Below are positions 1-5,957 of a stretch of 14,924 nucleotides of DNA, piece by piece. Each line of letters starts with the position of its first letter. Positions within the stretch are counted from its first letter, which is position 1. The notes below the pieces were generated by a model. That model saw only the letters and a list, made by a program, of their open reading frames with translations. It was not told the origin of the DNA and searched no databases. The translations under genes were made by a program, and so were the position numbers. This DNA is from Acidobacteriota bacterium (GTDB taxonomy: Bacteria; Acidobacteriota; Blastocatellia; Pyrinomonadales; Pyrinomonadaceae), in assembly GCA_023391155.1 (NCBI GenBank), contig JAEWBM010000198.1, forward strand, positions 1 through 14,924. Direction: 5' to 3'.

Positions 1-236
1 GTGAGCATAAGGATGGGGGTGAAGTCATCACGTTCGCGAAGCGCGCTTGCGACGCTGAAACCATCGATGCCGGGCAGCATTACGTCGAGTACGACCGCAT
101 CGAAACCGTTTTCGCCGAGCAACCGCAGGCCACTTTCACCGTCAGGTGCGATCTCGACCTCGAAGCCCTCGGCCTCGAGATTGAAACGGAGGCCGTCGGC
201 GAGATGCTTTTCGTCTTCGACGATGAGGATCTTCAT
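1..236 (-). CDS. Two-component response regulator, receiver domain (3' part outside window)
   Basis: Reading the minus strand from the ATG at 234-236 gives a receiver domain that begins MKILIVEDEKHLADG. It has the acidic pair at residues 7-8, the phospho-acceptor Asp51 in VVLDVMLPGIDG, and the strand ending near residue 78 that leads to the conserved Thr/Ser. The frame runs off the left edge after 78 codons, so the output domain is not visible; an OmpR/PhoB-type winged helix is the usual partner but is inferred only. It starts 6 nt after the stop of the histidine kinase and has no clear Shine-Dalgarno, so translation is probably coupled to the kinase. The kinase should phosphorylate Asp51. 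Identity of the receiver domain is close to certain; the regulon is unknown. Confidence 0.93.
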   Translation of the reverse strand, partial: MKILIVEDEKHLADGLRFNLEAEGFEVEIAPDGESGLRLLGENGFDAVVLDVMLPGIDGFSVASALRERDDFTPILML

Positions 237-242
237 AACAAT

Positions 243-1127
243 TTATGCGGTCGGAAGATGGACGACGAACTTTGTGCCGGTCCCGGGCCCCTTGCTCTCG
301 GCCGTGATCCGGCCGCCGTGCTTTTCGATGATGCCTTTGACGATGAACAGGCCGAGGCCGGTGCCCTTTCGGGCCGATCCGTTATCGGGAACGCGGTAAA
401 AGCGTTTGAAGATGCGTTTCAGATCGGAGGGGGGAATGCCGATACCCTGGTCGCGAAAGACGATAGCAATGCGATTGTTGAGGGCCGCGGTCTTTGCCCG
501 GATAGAGATACGGGGCTCGTCCGCGCTGTACTTCACCGAATTGTCCAGCAGATTGACGAAGGCGGTCTCGAGCTCGGCGGGGTCGGCGAGGACCGTTGCG
601 TTCTTGGGCATCTCGGCAAGCCGGATGACGCCCTCATCGAGGTGATAGCGTGAGCGGACGATCTCGATGGCGGAGCGCAATGCATCGCCCACATCCGTTT
701 CGGTGACGGTCAACTGACGCGATCTTTCGCGCATACGCCCGGCCTGCAGAACTTGATCTATCGTGCCGAGCAGCCGTTCTGAATCGGTGAGCATAACGTC
801 GTAGAATTCGCGGCGTTTCTCTTCGGAGACATTTCGGGAGCGAAGAGTCTCGAGATATAGCTTGATCGAGGCGACGGGCGTCTTGAGCTCGTGGGTGACG
901 GAGTTTAGAAACGCGTCGTGCTGTTCGTTGCGGCGGATCTCGCGCAGAAGAAAAATGGTGTTGAGGATCAGGCCGGTAATGATCAAGGCAAAGAAGATGA
1001 CGCCAAGAATGAGGAGGGCGACCTCGCGAAGATTGAGGATGATCCAGCCGACGTTAAGGACGATGGCAAGGACGCTGAGAGCGATACCGAGGACGAGGAA
1101 GAAGATGGCTGTCTTGCGTCTGCGCAC
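243..1127 (-). CDS. Membrane-bound sensor histidine kinase
   Basis: This is a 294-residue kinase. Two hydrophobic segments (about 7-30 and 36-61) are joined by a very short turn, so there is almost no periplasmic sensor region and no recognisable HAMP or PAS domain. The H-box HELKTPVASIKLYLETL has the phospho-accepting His79. The N-box is FVNLLDNSVKY (Asn196), G1 is RDQGIGIPP (about 225-233), and G2 is GTGLGLFIVKG (255-265). The start is GTG at 1125-1127: the next in-frame codons upstream are CCT, CGT, AAT and then TAG, so no longer start is possible. The response regulator follows 6 nt downstream and is the evident partner. The stimulus is unknown; with so little outside the membrane it may sense the membrane itself. 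Placement beside a desaturase is suggestive only, since a terminator separates the two. Confidence 0.95.
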   Translation of the reverse strand: MRRRKTAIFFLVLGIALSVLAIVLNVGWIILNLREVALLILGVIFFALIITGLILNTIFLLREIRRNEQHDAFLNSVTHELKTPVASIKLYLETLRSRNVSEEKRREFYDVMLTDSERLLGTIDQVLQAGRMRERSRQLTVTETDVGDALRSAIEIVRSRYHLDEGVIRLAEMPKNATVLADPAELETAFVNLLDNSVKYSADEPRISIRAKTAALNNRIAIVFRDQGIGIPPSDLKRIFKRFYRVPDNGSARKGTGLGLFIVKGIIEKHGGRITAESKGPGTGTKFVVHLPTA

Positions 1128-1133
1128 AGGACG

Positions 1134-1162
1134 ATTCTATTTGAAAAGCGGCGGCCGTTAAA
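1134..1162 (-). promoter_or_regulatory. Possible promoter of the kinase/regulator operon, leaderless geometry
   Basis: On the minus strand TTTAAC (1157-1162) and TAGAAT (1134-1139) are separated by 17 nt. The -10 box matches the consensus at 5 of 6 positions and the -35 at 3 of 6. Six bases then separate the -10 box from the GTG start, so +1 would fall on the start codon. The -35 overlaps the T-rich tail of the desaturase terminator, making a compact terminator-promoter junction. Single-sequence motif, weak -35. Confidence 0.35.
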
Positions 1163-1202
1163 GATGAAAGCGGCGATACGGCCGTTCGGGCCGCACCGCC
1201 GC
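1158..1202 (-). terminator. Intrinsic terminator after the desaturase
   Basis: On the minus strand the 33-nt block 1202-1170 folds as GCGGCG-GTG-CGGCC, loop CGAAC, GGCCG-TAT-CGCCGC. With G-U pairs in the middle this is one unbroken 14-bp stem with a 5-nt loop, and TTTCATCTTT follows. On the plus strand the same three central positions would be A/C mismatches, so the fold favours the minus strand. It starts 23 bp past the desaturase stop and separates that gene from the histidine kinase. The T tract is interrupted. Confidence 0.75.
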
Positions 1203-1224
1203 GTGCGAAGCGAGTGTTCAGAAG

Positions 1225-2112
1225 TTATGCAGTTTCGCTGGCCGGCCGAAGATCGATCGGCTCGGAAGCCTCTTCCGAGGCCGTTTTCTTTTCACTGTAA
1301 GCGTAAACGGACTTTGCGAGGCCGAGCTTTTCAAGCAGTCGGATCTGGATCCAGTTGATATCGATCTCGTACCAGGCGAGGCCGTGCCTTGCTGAGCGGG
1401 GATATGCGTGGTGGTTATTGTGCCAACCTTCGCCCCAGGTCAGTGCGGCGATAAGGCCGTTGTTTCGCGAATCATCGCGGGTCTCGAAACGGCGCGATCC
1501 CCAGAGGTGCGTCGCAGAATTGACGAGCCAGGTGAAATGCCAGCCGATGACCGTTTTGAGGAACACGCCCCAAAGGACCATCGATAACCCACCGATCGCG
1601 AAAAGTATGACGGCAAGTACGACGAGGGGGACGTAATAATATTTGTTGAGCAGCCGGTGAAAGCGGTCATTGGCGAAATCGGGGCAATAACGCTGCATCG
1701 TTGCCCACGATTGATTTTGCGCGGTACCGCGGAAGATCCAGCCGATGTGTGCCCAATAGGTGCCGCTGCGGGGGCTGTGCGGGTCTTTTGCGGTTTCGGT
1801 GAATGCGTGATGGATGCGGTGGGTCGTCACCCAACTTAGCGGCCCGGACTGAAGAGCCAGCGTGCCGAAAACGCTGAGCGTGTACTCAAGCCATTTCGGT
1901 ACGACAAAACCGCGGTGCGTCAGCAGGCGGTGATAGCCGAGTCCGATGCCGAGGCTGCCGGCCAACCACCATAAAAAGAGGCCCACGGCCAGATTTGCCC
2001 AACTAAATGTGAACAGTGCGGCAACCGCGCCTATGTGAAAGAAAATGACGAACAGAAGTGTCGTCCAATTGATACCCTCTCGCGTCTGTGAAGAAATTTG
2101 TGTTTGCTCCAT
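1225..2112 (-). CDS. Fatty-acid desaturase, membrane di-iron delta-9 (acyl-CoA desaturase) type
   Basis: This 295-residue integral membrane enzyme has the three His boxes of the acyl-CoA/acyl-lipid desaturase family: HRLLTH (61-66), HRIHH (98-102) and HNNHH (231-235). The family-typical NSATHLWG with His202 is also present. These histidines hold the two irons that use O2 to put a cis double bond into a saturated acyl chain, usually at C9. Hydrophobic stretches at about 17-60, 75-92 and 158-198 fit the four-helix topology. The ATG at 2110-2112 is preceded by no strong Shine-Dalgarno (GGGG lies 7 nt upstream). It is transcribed away from the ACP/ketosynthase operon, from a shared 151-bp region, and ends at a strong terminator. 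Likely role: control of membrane fluidity. Whether the substrate is acyl-CoA, acyl-ACP or phospholipid cannot be read from the sequence. Confidence 0.95.
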   Translation of the reverse strand: MEQTQISSQTREGINWTTLLFVIFFHIGAVAALFTFSWANLAVGLFLWWLAGSLGIGLGYHRLLTHRGFVVPKWLEYTLSVFGTLALQSGPLSWVTTHRIHHAFTETAKDPHSPRSGTYWAHIGWIFRGTAQNQSWATMQRYCPDFANDRFHRLLNKYYYVPLVVLAVILFAIGGLSMVLWGVFLKTVIGWHFTWLVNSATHLWGSRRFETRDDSRNNGLIAALTWGEGWHNNHHAYPRSARHGLAWYEIDINWIQIRLLEKLGLAKSVYAYSEKKTASEEASEPIDLRPASETA

Positions 2113-2130
2113 CTATACCCCAATTCGAAA

Positions 2131-2146
2131 AATTTGACGGCAAATT
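2131..2146. promoter_or_regulatory. Dyad AATTTG-N4-CAAATT, possible operator in the divergent lipid-gene region
   Basis: Perfect 6-bp arms AATTTG and CAAATT flank ACGG. The dyad begins 19 bp upstream of the desaturase ATG on one side and overlaps the possible -35 box (TTGACG, 2134-2139) of the ACP/ketosynthase operon on the other. The size and spacing suit a homodimeric repressor, but the region is A+T rich and 6-bp arms can occur by chance. Confidence 0.35.
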
Positions 2147-2160
2147 GCTGCCTATATAGA
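2134..2160 (+). promoter_or_regulatory. Possible promoter for the lipid operon
   Basis: TTGACG (2134-2139, 5 of 6 to the -35 consensus) and TATAGA (2155-2160, 4 of 6 to the -10) are separated by 15 nt, which is short. Transcription would start near 2167 and give a leader of about 97 nt before the ATG at 2264, containing the hairpin at 2208-2236. The spacing makes it weak evidence. Confidence 0.25.
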
Positions 2161-2185
2161 TGCTAACAGGTCTGATGGGTTATGA

Positions 2186-2203
2186 TTGTAAGAGTTTTGT
2201 AAG
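2186..2203. repeat. Tandem TTGTAAG pair, 11-bp period
   Basis: TTGTAAG occurs at 2186-2192 and again at 2197-2203. The 11-bp offset puts both copies on the same face of the helix, as expected for a tandem protein-binding site. There are only two copies, so this is tentative. Confidence 0.3.
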
Positions 2204-2207
2204 GATC

Positions 2208-2236
2208 GATCGCCGGCGAGCACCGGGATCTTTTTT
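2208..2236 (+). terminator. Terminator-like hairpin with T6 tract in the leader of the lipid operon
   Basis: GATC-G-CCGG (2208-2216), loop CGAGCA, then CCGG-GATC (2223-2230) forms an 8-bp stem with one bulged G, directly followed by TTTTTT (2231-2236). No plus-strand gene lies upstream, because the desaturase is divergent. The structure would therefore stop transcripts that start in the intergenic region, 27 nt before the ATG at 2264. This fits an attenuator or riboswitch expression platform, or the end of a short RNA. Confidence 0.55.
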
Positions 2237-2263
2237 GCTGTTTCGACGTCTGGCCCGACCGCG

Positions 2264-2641
2264 ATGGACAATGATTTCGAAGTCGATTTCCGCGGCGATC
2301 ACATAAGGATCGTGCACCCTCGGGCGTTTACGATCACTCCTGAGGGGATGGACCGGTTTTGGAAGGAGCTCGGCGAGATATGCCGGAAGTACAAATGTGA
2401 TCGGGTTCTAGCCACCGGCCCGGCGCCTGAAAGAAAACTGGACACCGTGGGAGCGTTTCAATCGGGAGTTCGGGCGGCCGAAGTATATCCCAATCTTTGG
2501 CTCGCGCTGTGTTTTTCGAATTATAATGCGGACGAAATGAGCGAGCTTTTTGTCACCGCTGCGCGGAATCGCGGGGTTCGTGTAAAGTTCTTTTCGGACA
2601 TAGAAGCGGCGATGCGGTGGCTGGGCTTATCAAAAAAGTAA
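2264..2641 (+). CDS. SpoIIAA/STAS-like small protein
   Basis: This 125-residue soluble protein has no signal peptide or membrane segment. The pattern is an N-terminal beta strand pair (FEVDFRGDHIRIVHP), a long helix (about residues 26-43), a strand (CDRVLATGPAP), further helices, the strand LWLALCFSN, and a C-terminal VKFFSDIEAAMRWLGL. This resembles the SpoIIAA-like/STAS fold proteins, in which the F-x-D-x-x-x-A-x-x-W-L ending is common. Their role is usually unknown and may be regulatory or lipid-binding. I do not see a phosphorylatable Ser in the SpoIIAA position with confidence. It is the first gene of the lipid operon, 16 nt ahead of the ACP, so a link to acyl-chain synthesis is inferred from position only. 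The start lacks a Shine-Dalgarno; no better in-frame ATG exists upstream. Family call is moderate. Confidence 0.72.
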   Translation: MDNDFEVDFRGDHIRIVHPRAFTITPEGMDRFWKELGEICRKYKCDRVLATGPAPERKLDTVGAFQSGVRAAEVYPNLWLALCFSNYNADEMSELFVTAARNRGVRVKFFSDIEAAMRWLGLSKK

Positions 2642-2657
2642 GAAATCGGAGGACCGA

Positions 2658-2924
2658 ATGGCAGAAGGCAGAGTTGCCGAAAGAGTAAAACAGATCTTTG
2701 CCGATTATAAAAAGATCGAACCGGCGGAGGTGAGTACGGATGCCACATTTGAAGAGCTGGGTTTTGATTCGCTCGACGGGCTGAATATCGTTTTTGAGCT
2801 CGAGGAGGCGTTCGACATTACGATCCCGGACGACAAGGCGCAGGAGATGAAGTCTGTCGGGCAGATCATCGCGGAGATAGAAGCCCTGCTGGAGGCCAAG
2901 GACAGCGGCGCCGAAGCAGGATGA
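2658..2924 (+). CDS. Acyl carrier protein
   Basis: This is an 88-residue acidic protein of ACP size. The phosphopantetheine site is EELGFDSLDGLNIVFELEE with Ser38 in the DSL motif. The third-helix region (ITIPDDKAQEMKSVGQII) matches ACP helix III and IV. The 4'-phosphopantetheinyl arm on Ser38 would carry the growing acyl chain as a thioester. The tail after residue 75 (LLEAKDSGAEAG) is slightly longer than in AcpP. The start is set by GGAGG at 2648-2652, 5 nt before the ATG. Its stop overlaps the ketosynthase start by 4 nt (ATGA), so the two are translated together. This tight linkage, with no fabD, fabG or acpP housekeeping neighbours, suggests a specialised ACP rather than the main one; that is inference. 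Confidence 0.95.
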   Translation: MAEGRVAERVKQIFADYKKIEPAEVSTDATFEELGFDSLDGLNIVFELEEAFDITIPDDKAQEMKSVGQIIAEIEALLEAKDSGAEAG

Positions 2925-4135
2925 GAAAGGTCGTTATCACGGGGATCGGCGTGGTCTCACCGATCGGGGCCGACAGAGATGCGTTTTGGGAATCGCTGGC
3001 GGAGGGGCGTTCCGGCATCGGGCCGATCACGAAAGTCGAGACAGCCGAACTTCGATTTAAGAATGCCGCCGAGGTGAAGGGTTTTGATGCGTCATCGCAC
3101 TTTGACGAGAGGCAGATGATGATGCTCGACCCGTTTGCACACTTCGGGGTGGTTGCGGCGCGCGAGGCGATACGGGATGCGGGCTTGAATTTCGATGAGG
3201 GTTCGGGTGCGAAAACGGGGATCGTGACGGGTTCGTGCCTCGGTGGGAAAGAGACTGAGGATGCGTTCTTTTACGATCTTTATGCGAACAAGAAGAATCG
3301 TGTTCCGCCCATCGCCATACCGCGGTCGATGAGCAATTCGGTGGCGAGCCATGTGAGCATGGAATTCGGCATAACGGGAGCGACGTTCACGACATCGACG
3401 GCGTGTTCGTCGGCGAACCACGCGATAGGGCAGGCGTTTTGGCTGATTAGGCAGGGGACGCTGGACACGGCGATCGCCGGGGGCAGCGAGGCGCCGCTGT
3501 GCTACGGCAATCTGAAGGCGTGGGAGGCGATGCGGGTCGTTGCGCCGGACACTTGCCGGCCGTTTTCGCGCGACAGGACGGGGATGATCCTGGGCGAGGG
3601 CGGGGCGATGCTGGTGCTGGAAACGGAAGAGAATGCCCTGGGACGCGGTGCTGAGATCTATGCGGAGATAGCGGGATTCGGAATGTCGGCGGACGCGCAT
3701 CATCTGACGATGCCGCTGGCGGCGGGGGCAGCGAGGGCGATGAGAAATGCGCTAGAGGATGCCCGGCTGGATCCCGAGGACGTCGGCTATATCAACGCCC
3801 ACGGGACGGCGACGCAGGCGAACGATGTGATGGAGGGGAACGCCATCAGATCGGCATTTGGAGATCACACGGATAGGATCGGCGTCAGCTCGACGAAATC
3901 GATGCACGGGCATGCGCTGGGTGCTGCGGGAGCTCTTGAAGCGGCGGCGACGGTGCTCGGGATGAGCCGCGGGCTGTTGCCGCCGACGGCTAATTTTACG
4001 GAGCTTGACCCGGAGATAAATTTGGATGTTATTGCGGGAAAGGCACGTGAGGCCCGGCCCGCTGCGGCCCTCTCAAATTCCTTTGCCTTCGGCGGGCTAA
4101 ATGCCGTCCTCGCCTTTCGCCGCTACGGCGGCTGA
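2921..4135 (+). CDS. fabF: Beta-ketoacyl-ACP synthase, FabF (KAS II) type
   Basis: This 404-residue ketosynthase extends an acyl chain by condensing it with malonyl-ACP. The thiolase-fold catalytic triad is complete: Cys162 in TSTACSSANHAIG, His294 in NAHGTATQAND, and His331 in STKSMHGHALGAAGALE. Lys326 of the STKS segment is also present, as is the C-terminal glycine-rich NSFAFGGLNAVLAF (about 386-399). Length and motifs match FabF and related NodE or aryl-polyene ketosynthases. The usual KSMTGH reads KSMHGH here, a variant I associate with the specialised KAS II branch, not housekeeping FabF. It overlaps the ACP gene by 4 nt and precedes the acyltransferase by 6 nt. Third codon positions are very rich in G. 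Housekeeping FabF cannot be ruled out without knowing the rest of the genome, so the symbol names the family. Confidence 0.94.
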   Translation: MRKVVITGIGVVSPIGADRDAFWESLAEGRSGIGPITKVETAELRFKNAAEVKGFDASSHFDERQMMMLDPFAHFGVVAAREAIRDAGLNFDEGSGAKTGIVTGSCLGGKETEDAFFYDLYANKKNRVPPIAIPRSMSNSVASHVSMEFGITGATFTTSTACSSANHAIGQAFWLIRQGTLDTAIAGGSEAPLCYGNLKAWEAMRVVAPDTCRPFSRDRTGMILGEGGAMLVLETEENALGRGAEIYAEIAGFGMSADAHHLTMPLAAGAARAMRNALEDARLDPEDVGYINAHGTATQANDVMEGNAIRSAFGDHTDRIGVSSTKSMHGHALGAAGALEAAATVLGMSRGLLPPTANFTELDPEINLDVIAGKAREARPAAALSNSFAFGGLNAVLAFRRYGG

Positions 4136-4141
4136 TCACCT

Positions 4142-5071
4142 ATGGCCAAAAAGGGGAAAGTGCGGTTGTGGACCGAGTATCTGATAGCGAGAGGGATATT
4201 CGGGCTGCTGGGCGTATTGCCGCGCCGCGCGGCCGTTGCTTTGGGCGTGGGAATCGGACGGCTCGGGTACCGCGTGCTCAGGGGATTAAGGCGGGTGGCG
4301 ATGCGGAACCTGGAGATCGCGTTTCCGGAGATGCCGGTTGCAGAACGTGAGGCGATCGCCAGGGGAACGTTCGAAAATCTGGGGCGAGTGCTGGGCGAAA
4401 CGAGCCAGTTGACGAATGCCTCGCGTAAAAAGATCGAAGAGATCGTAGATTTTGAGTTATCGGACGAGGCCCTGGAACTATATCGAAAGGTGAAGGAAGA
4501 GGGCCGCGGGGTGCTGATCACAACGGGACATTTAGGAAATTGGGAGCTGCTGGTGCTGGCATTCGGGGCGATACATGAGCCGATCAGCTATCTGGCGAGG
4601 CCGATCGATAACGAACTGATCGAGGCATTCACCTCGGGGATACGAATGCAGTTCGGGAACCGGCCGATAAACAAGACGGGGTCGGCGATGACGGGCATAG
4701 CGACCTTGCGTGACGGGGGGATCCTGGGAATACTTGCGGACGTGAACGCTCATCCGAAGGAGGGGGTGTTCGTGCCGTTCTTTGGAGTAGACGCCTGTAC
4801 GCCGGGCGGTGCGGCGATGATCGCGATGCGCGCGGATGCACTCATCTTTCCGGCATTTTGCGTGTGGGACAAAGAGGCGGGTAGGTTTAAGTTCGTTCAC
4901 GGAGAGATACTGACGCCGGCGAACACGGGTGACCGAAAGGCGGATGTGCAGGCGACGACGGCGGCCTTCACTGCTGAGATCGAAAAGATCATCAGGAAGT
5001 ATCCTGATCAGTGGATGTGGATACATAAACGGTGGAAGACGAGGCCGAAGGGCGAGGCGGATATCTATTAG
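4142..5071 (+). CDS. LpxL/HtrB-type lysophospholipid/lipid A acyltransferase
   Basis: This 309-residue protein belongs to the lipid A biosynthesis acyltransferase family, which moves an acyl group from acyl-ACP to a glycolipid or lipid acceptor at the inner face of the cytoplasmic membrane. The catalytic H-x4-E is His130/Glu135 in TTGHLGNWELL. The acceptor-site block ILADVNAHPKEGVFVPFFG (198-215) corresponds to the family's ADQ...GVFVPFFG, with Val-Asn in place of the usual Gln. The ending YPDQWMWIHKRWKTRP (about 286-301) is typical. A hydrophobic N-terminal stretch (about 17-45) would anchor it. It follows the ketosynthase by 6 nt with no clear Shine-Dalgarno, so it is probably coupled. The likely acyl donor is the ACP two genes upstream. 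The acceptor (lipid A, ornithine lipid, polyene or other) cannot be told. No other lipid A genes lie in the window. Confidence 0.9.
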   Translation: MAKKGKVRLWTEYLIARGIFGLLGVLPRRAAVALGVGIGRLGYRVLRGLRRVAMRNLEIAFPEMPVAEREAIARGTFENLGRVLGETSQLTNASRKKIEEIVDFELSDEALELYRKVKEEGRGVLITTGHLGNWELLVLAFGAIHEPISYLARPIDNELIEAFTSGIRMQFGNRPINKTGSAMTGIATLRDGGILGILADVNAHPKEGVFVPFFGVDACTPGGAAMIAMRADALIFPAFCVWDKEAGRFKFVHGEILTPANTGDRKADVQATTAAFTAEIEKIIRKYPDQWMWIHKRWKTRPKGEADIY

Positions 5072-5090
5072 AAATCGCGGAGGTGGGTGG

Positions 5091-5921
5091 ATGAAAAATG
5101 CTCTGTTGTTCCTGATAATCGCGGCACTTGGTTTAGCGTGTGAACAGAGTGCGAATACGGCGAGTAATGCCGGGGATGCGACGGTGCCGAACGACCCGTT
5201 CGCCGGGACATGGGTCGACCTCACGCACGATTTCTCTGAGGAAACGGTTTATTGGGTGACGGCCGAACCCTTTAAGCGCACGACCGTGGCTGAGGGCGTT
5301 ACGGACAAGGGATTTTATTACTCGGCATATAACTTTTCCGGCGCCGAGCACGGCGGGACGCATTTGGATGCGCCGATACACTTTGCGGAAGGAAGGAAGA
5401 CGGCCGACCGGATAGAACTGAGCGAATTGGTCGGGCCCGGGGTGAAGATCGATGTAGCGGAGCGGGCCGCGGCGGACAGCAACTATCTGATCACGGTCGA
5501 GGACCTGGTGAACTGGGAGAGCCAGCATGGCGCGATCCCGCCGAAGAGCATCATTTTGTTCAGCACGGGATTTGCTAAGCGCTGGCCGGACCTGAAGACC
5601 TACCTCGGCACAGATCAGAAAGGGGCGGACGCTATCAAGGACCTGAGCTTTCCGGGGCTGCATCCGGACGCAGCAAAATGGCTCGTTGCGAACCGCCAGC
5701 CGAAAGCGGTCGGCATCGACACGGCAAGTATCGACAATGGGCCATCGACCACTTTCGAAGCCCACGTGGCGTTGATGACGAATGACATTCCTGCTTTCGA
5801 AAATGTGGGCGATATGAGCGGGCTCCCGGCGAAAGGGTTTCACATTATCGCTTTCCCGATGAAGATCAAAGGCGGCAGCGGCGGGCCGCTGCGTATTGCG
5901 GCGCTGGTCACCGGGAACTAA
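5091..5921 (+). CDS. Cyclase-family (kynurenine-formamidase-like) hydrolase, probable lipoprotein
   Basis: This 276-residue protein begins MKNALLFLIIAALGLACEQ: a short basic-hydrophobic signal with Cys17 preceded by LGLA, which fits a relaxed lipobox. The cyclase domain has the metal-binding motif HGGTHLDAPIHF (87-98), with a further conserved GFAKRW segment near 165-172 and GIDTASID later. Family members are metal-dependent hydrolases such as arylformamidase or isatin hydrolase; the substrate here is not predictable. The open frame extends back into the acyltransferase gene, but GGAGG at 5079-5083, 7 nt before the ATG at 5091, and the signal peptide fix this start. It is the last gene of the lipid operon, 19 nt after the acyltransferase, and faces pta convergently. 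An exported lipoprotein of this family is less usual than a cytoplasmic one. Confidence 0.88.
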   Translation: MKNALLFLIIAALGLACEQSANTASNAGDATVPNDPFAGTWVDLTHDFSEETVYWVTAEPFKRTTVAEGVTDKGFYYSAYNFSGAEHGGTHLDAPIHFAEGRKTADRIELSELVGPGVKIDVAERAAADSNYLITVEDLVNWESQHGAIPPKSIILFSTGFAKRWPDLKTYLGTDQKGADAIKDLSFPGLHPDAAKWLVANRQPKAVGIDTASIDNGPSTTFEAHVALMTNDIPAFENVGDMSGLPAKGFHIIAFPMKIKGGSGGPLRIAALVTGN

Positions 5922-5922
5922 T

Positions 5923-5957
5923 AGGCCGAGAGAATCTTGTAAAAATTTATTCGGCCT
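5923..5957. terminator. Possible shared terminator between converging genes
   Basis: AGGCCGA (5923-5929) and TCGGCCT (5951-5957) form a perfect 7-bp inverted repeat with a 21-nt A+T-rich loop. It lies just after the cyclase stop and reaches into the last codons of pta. The long loop and the lack of a following T run on the plus strand make it a weak terminator candidate. Confidence 0.3.

Noticed and set aside
1..399. Plus-strand open frame starting at base 1
   Set aside because: It is antisense to the response regulator and kinase; its Ser/Arg/Pro-rich translation has no family look, while the minus strand gives clear domains.
2521..2748. Minus-strand open frames over the STAS-like and ACP genes
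   Set aside because: They are antisense shadows of well-supported genes, with low-complexity Ser/Pro content.
4929..5090. Upstream extension of the cyclase-family frame
   Set aside because: It lies inside the acyltransferase gene, is Arg-rich, and a GGAGG site plus signal peptide place the start at 5091.
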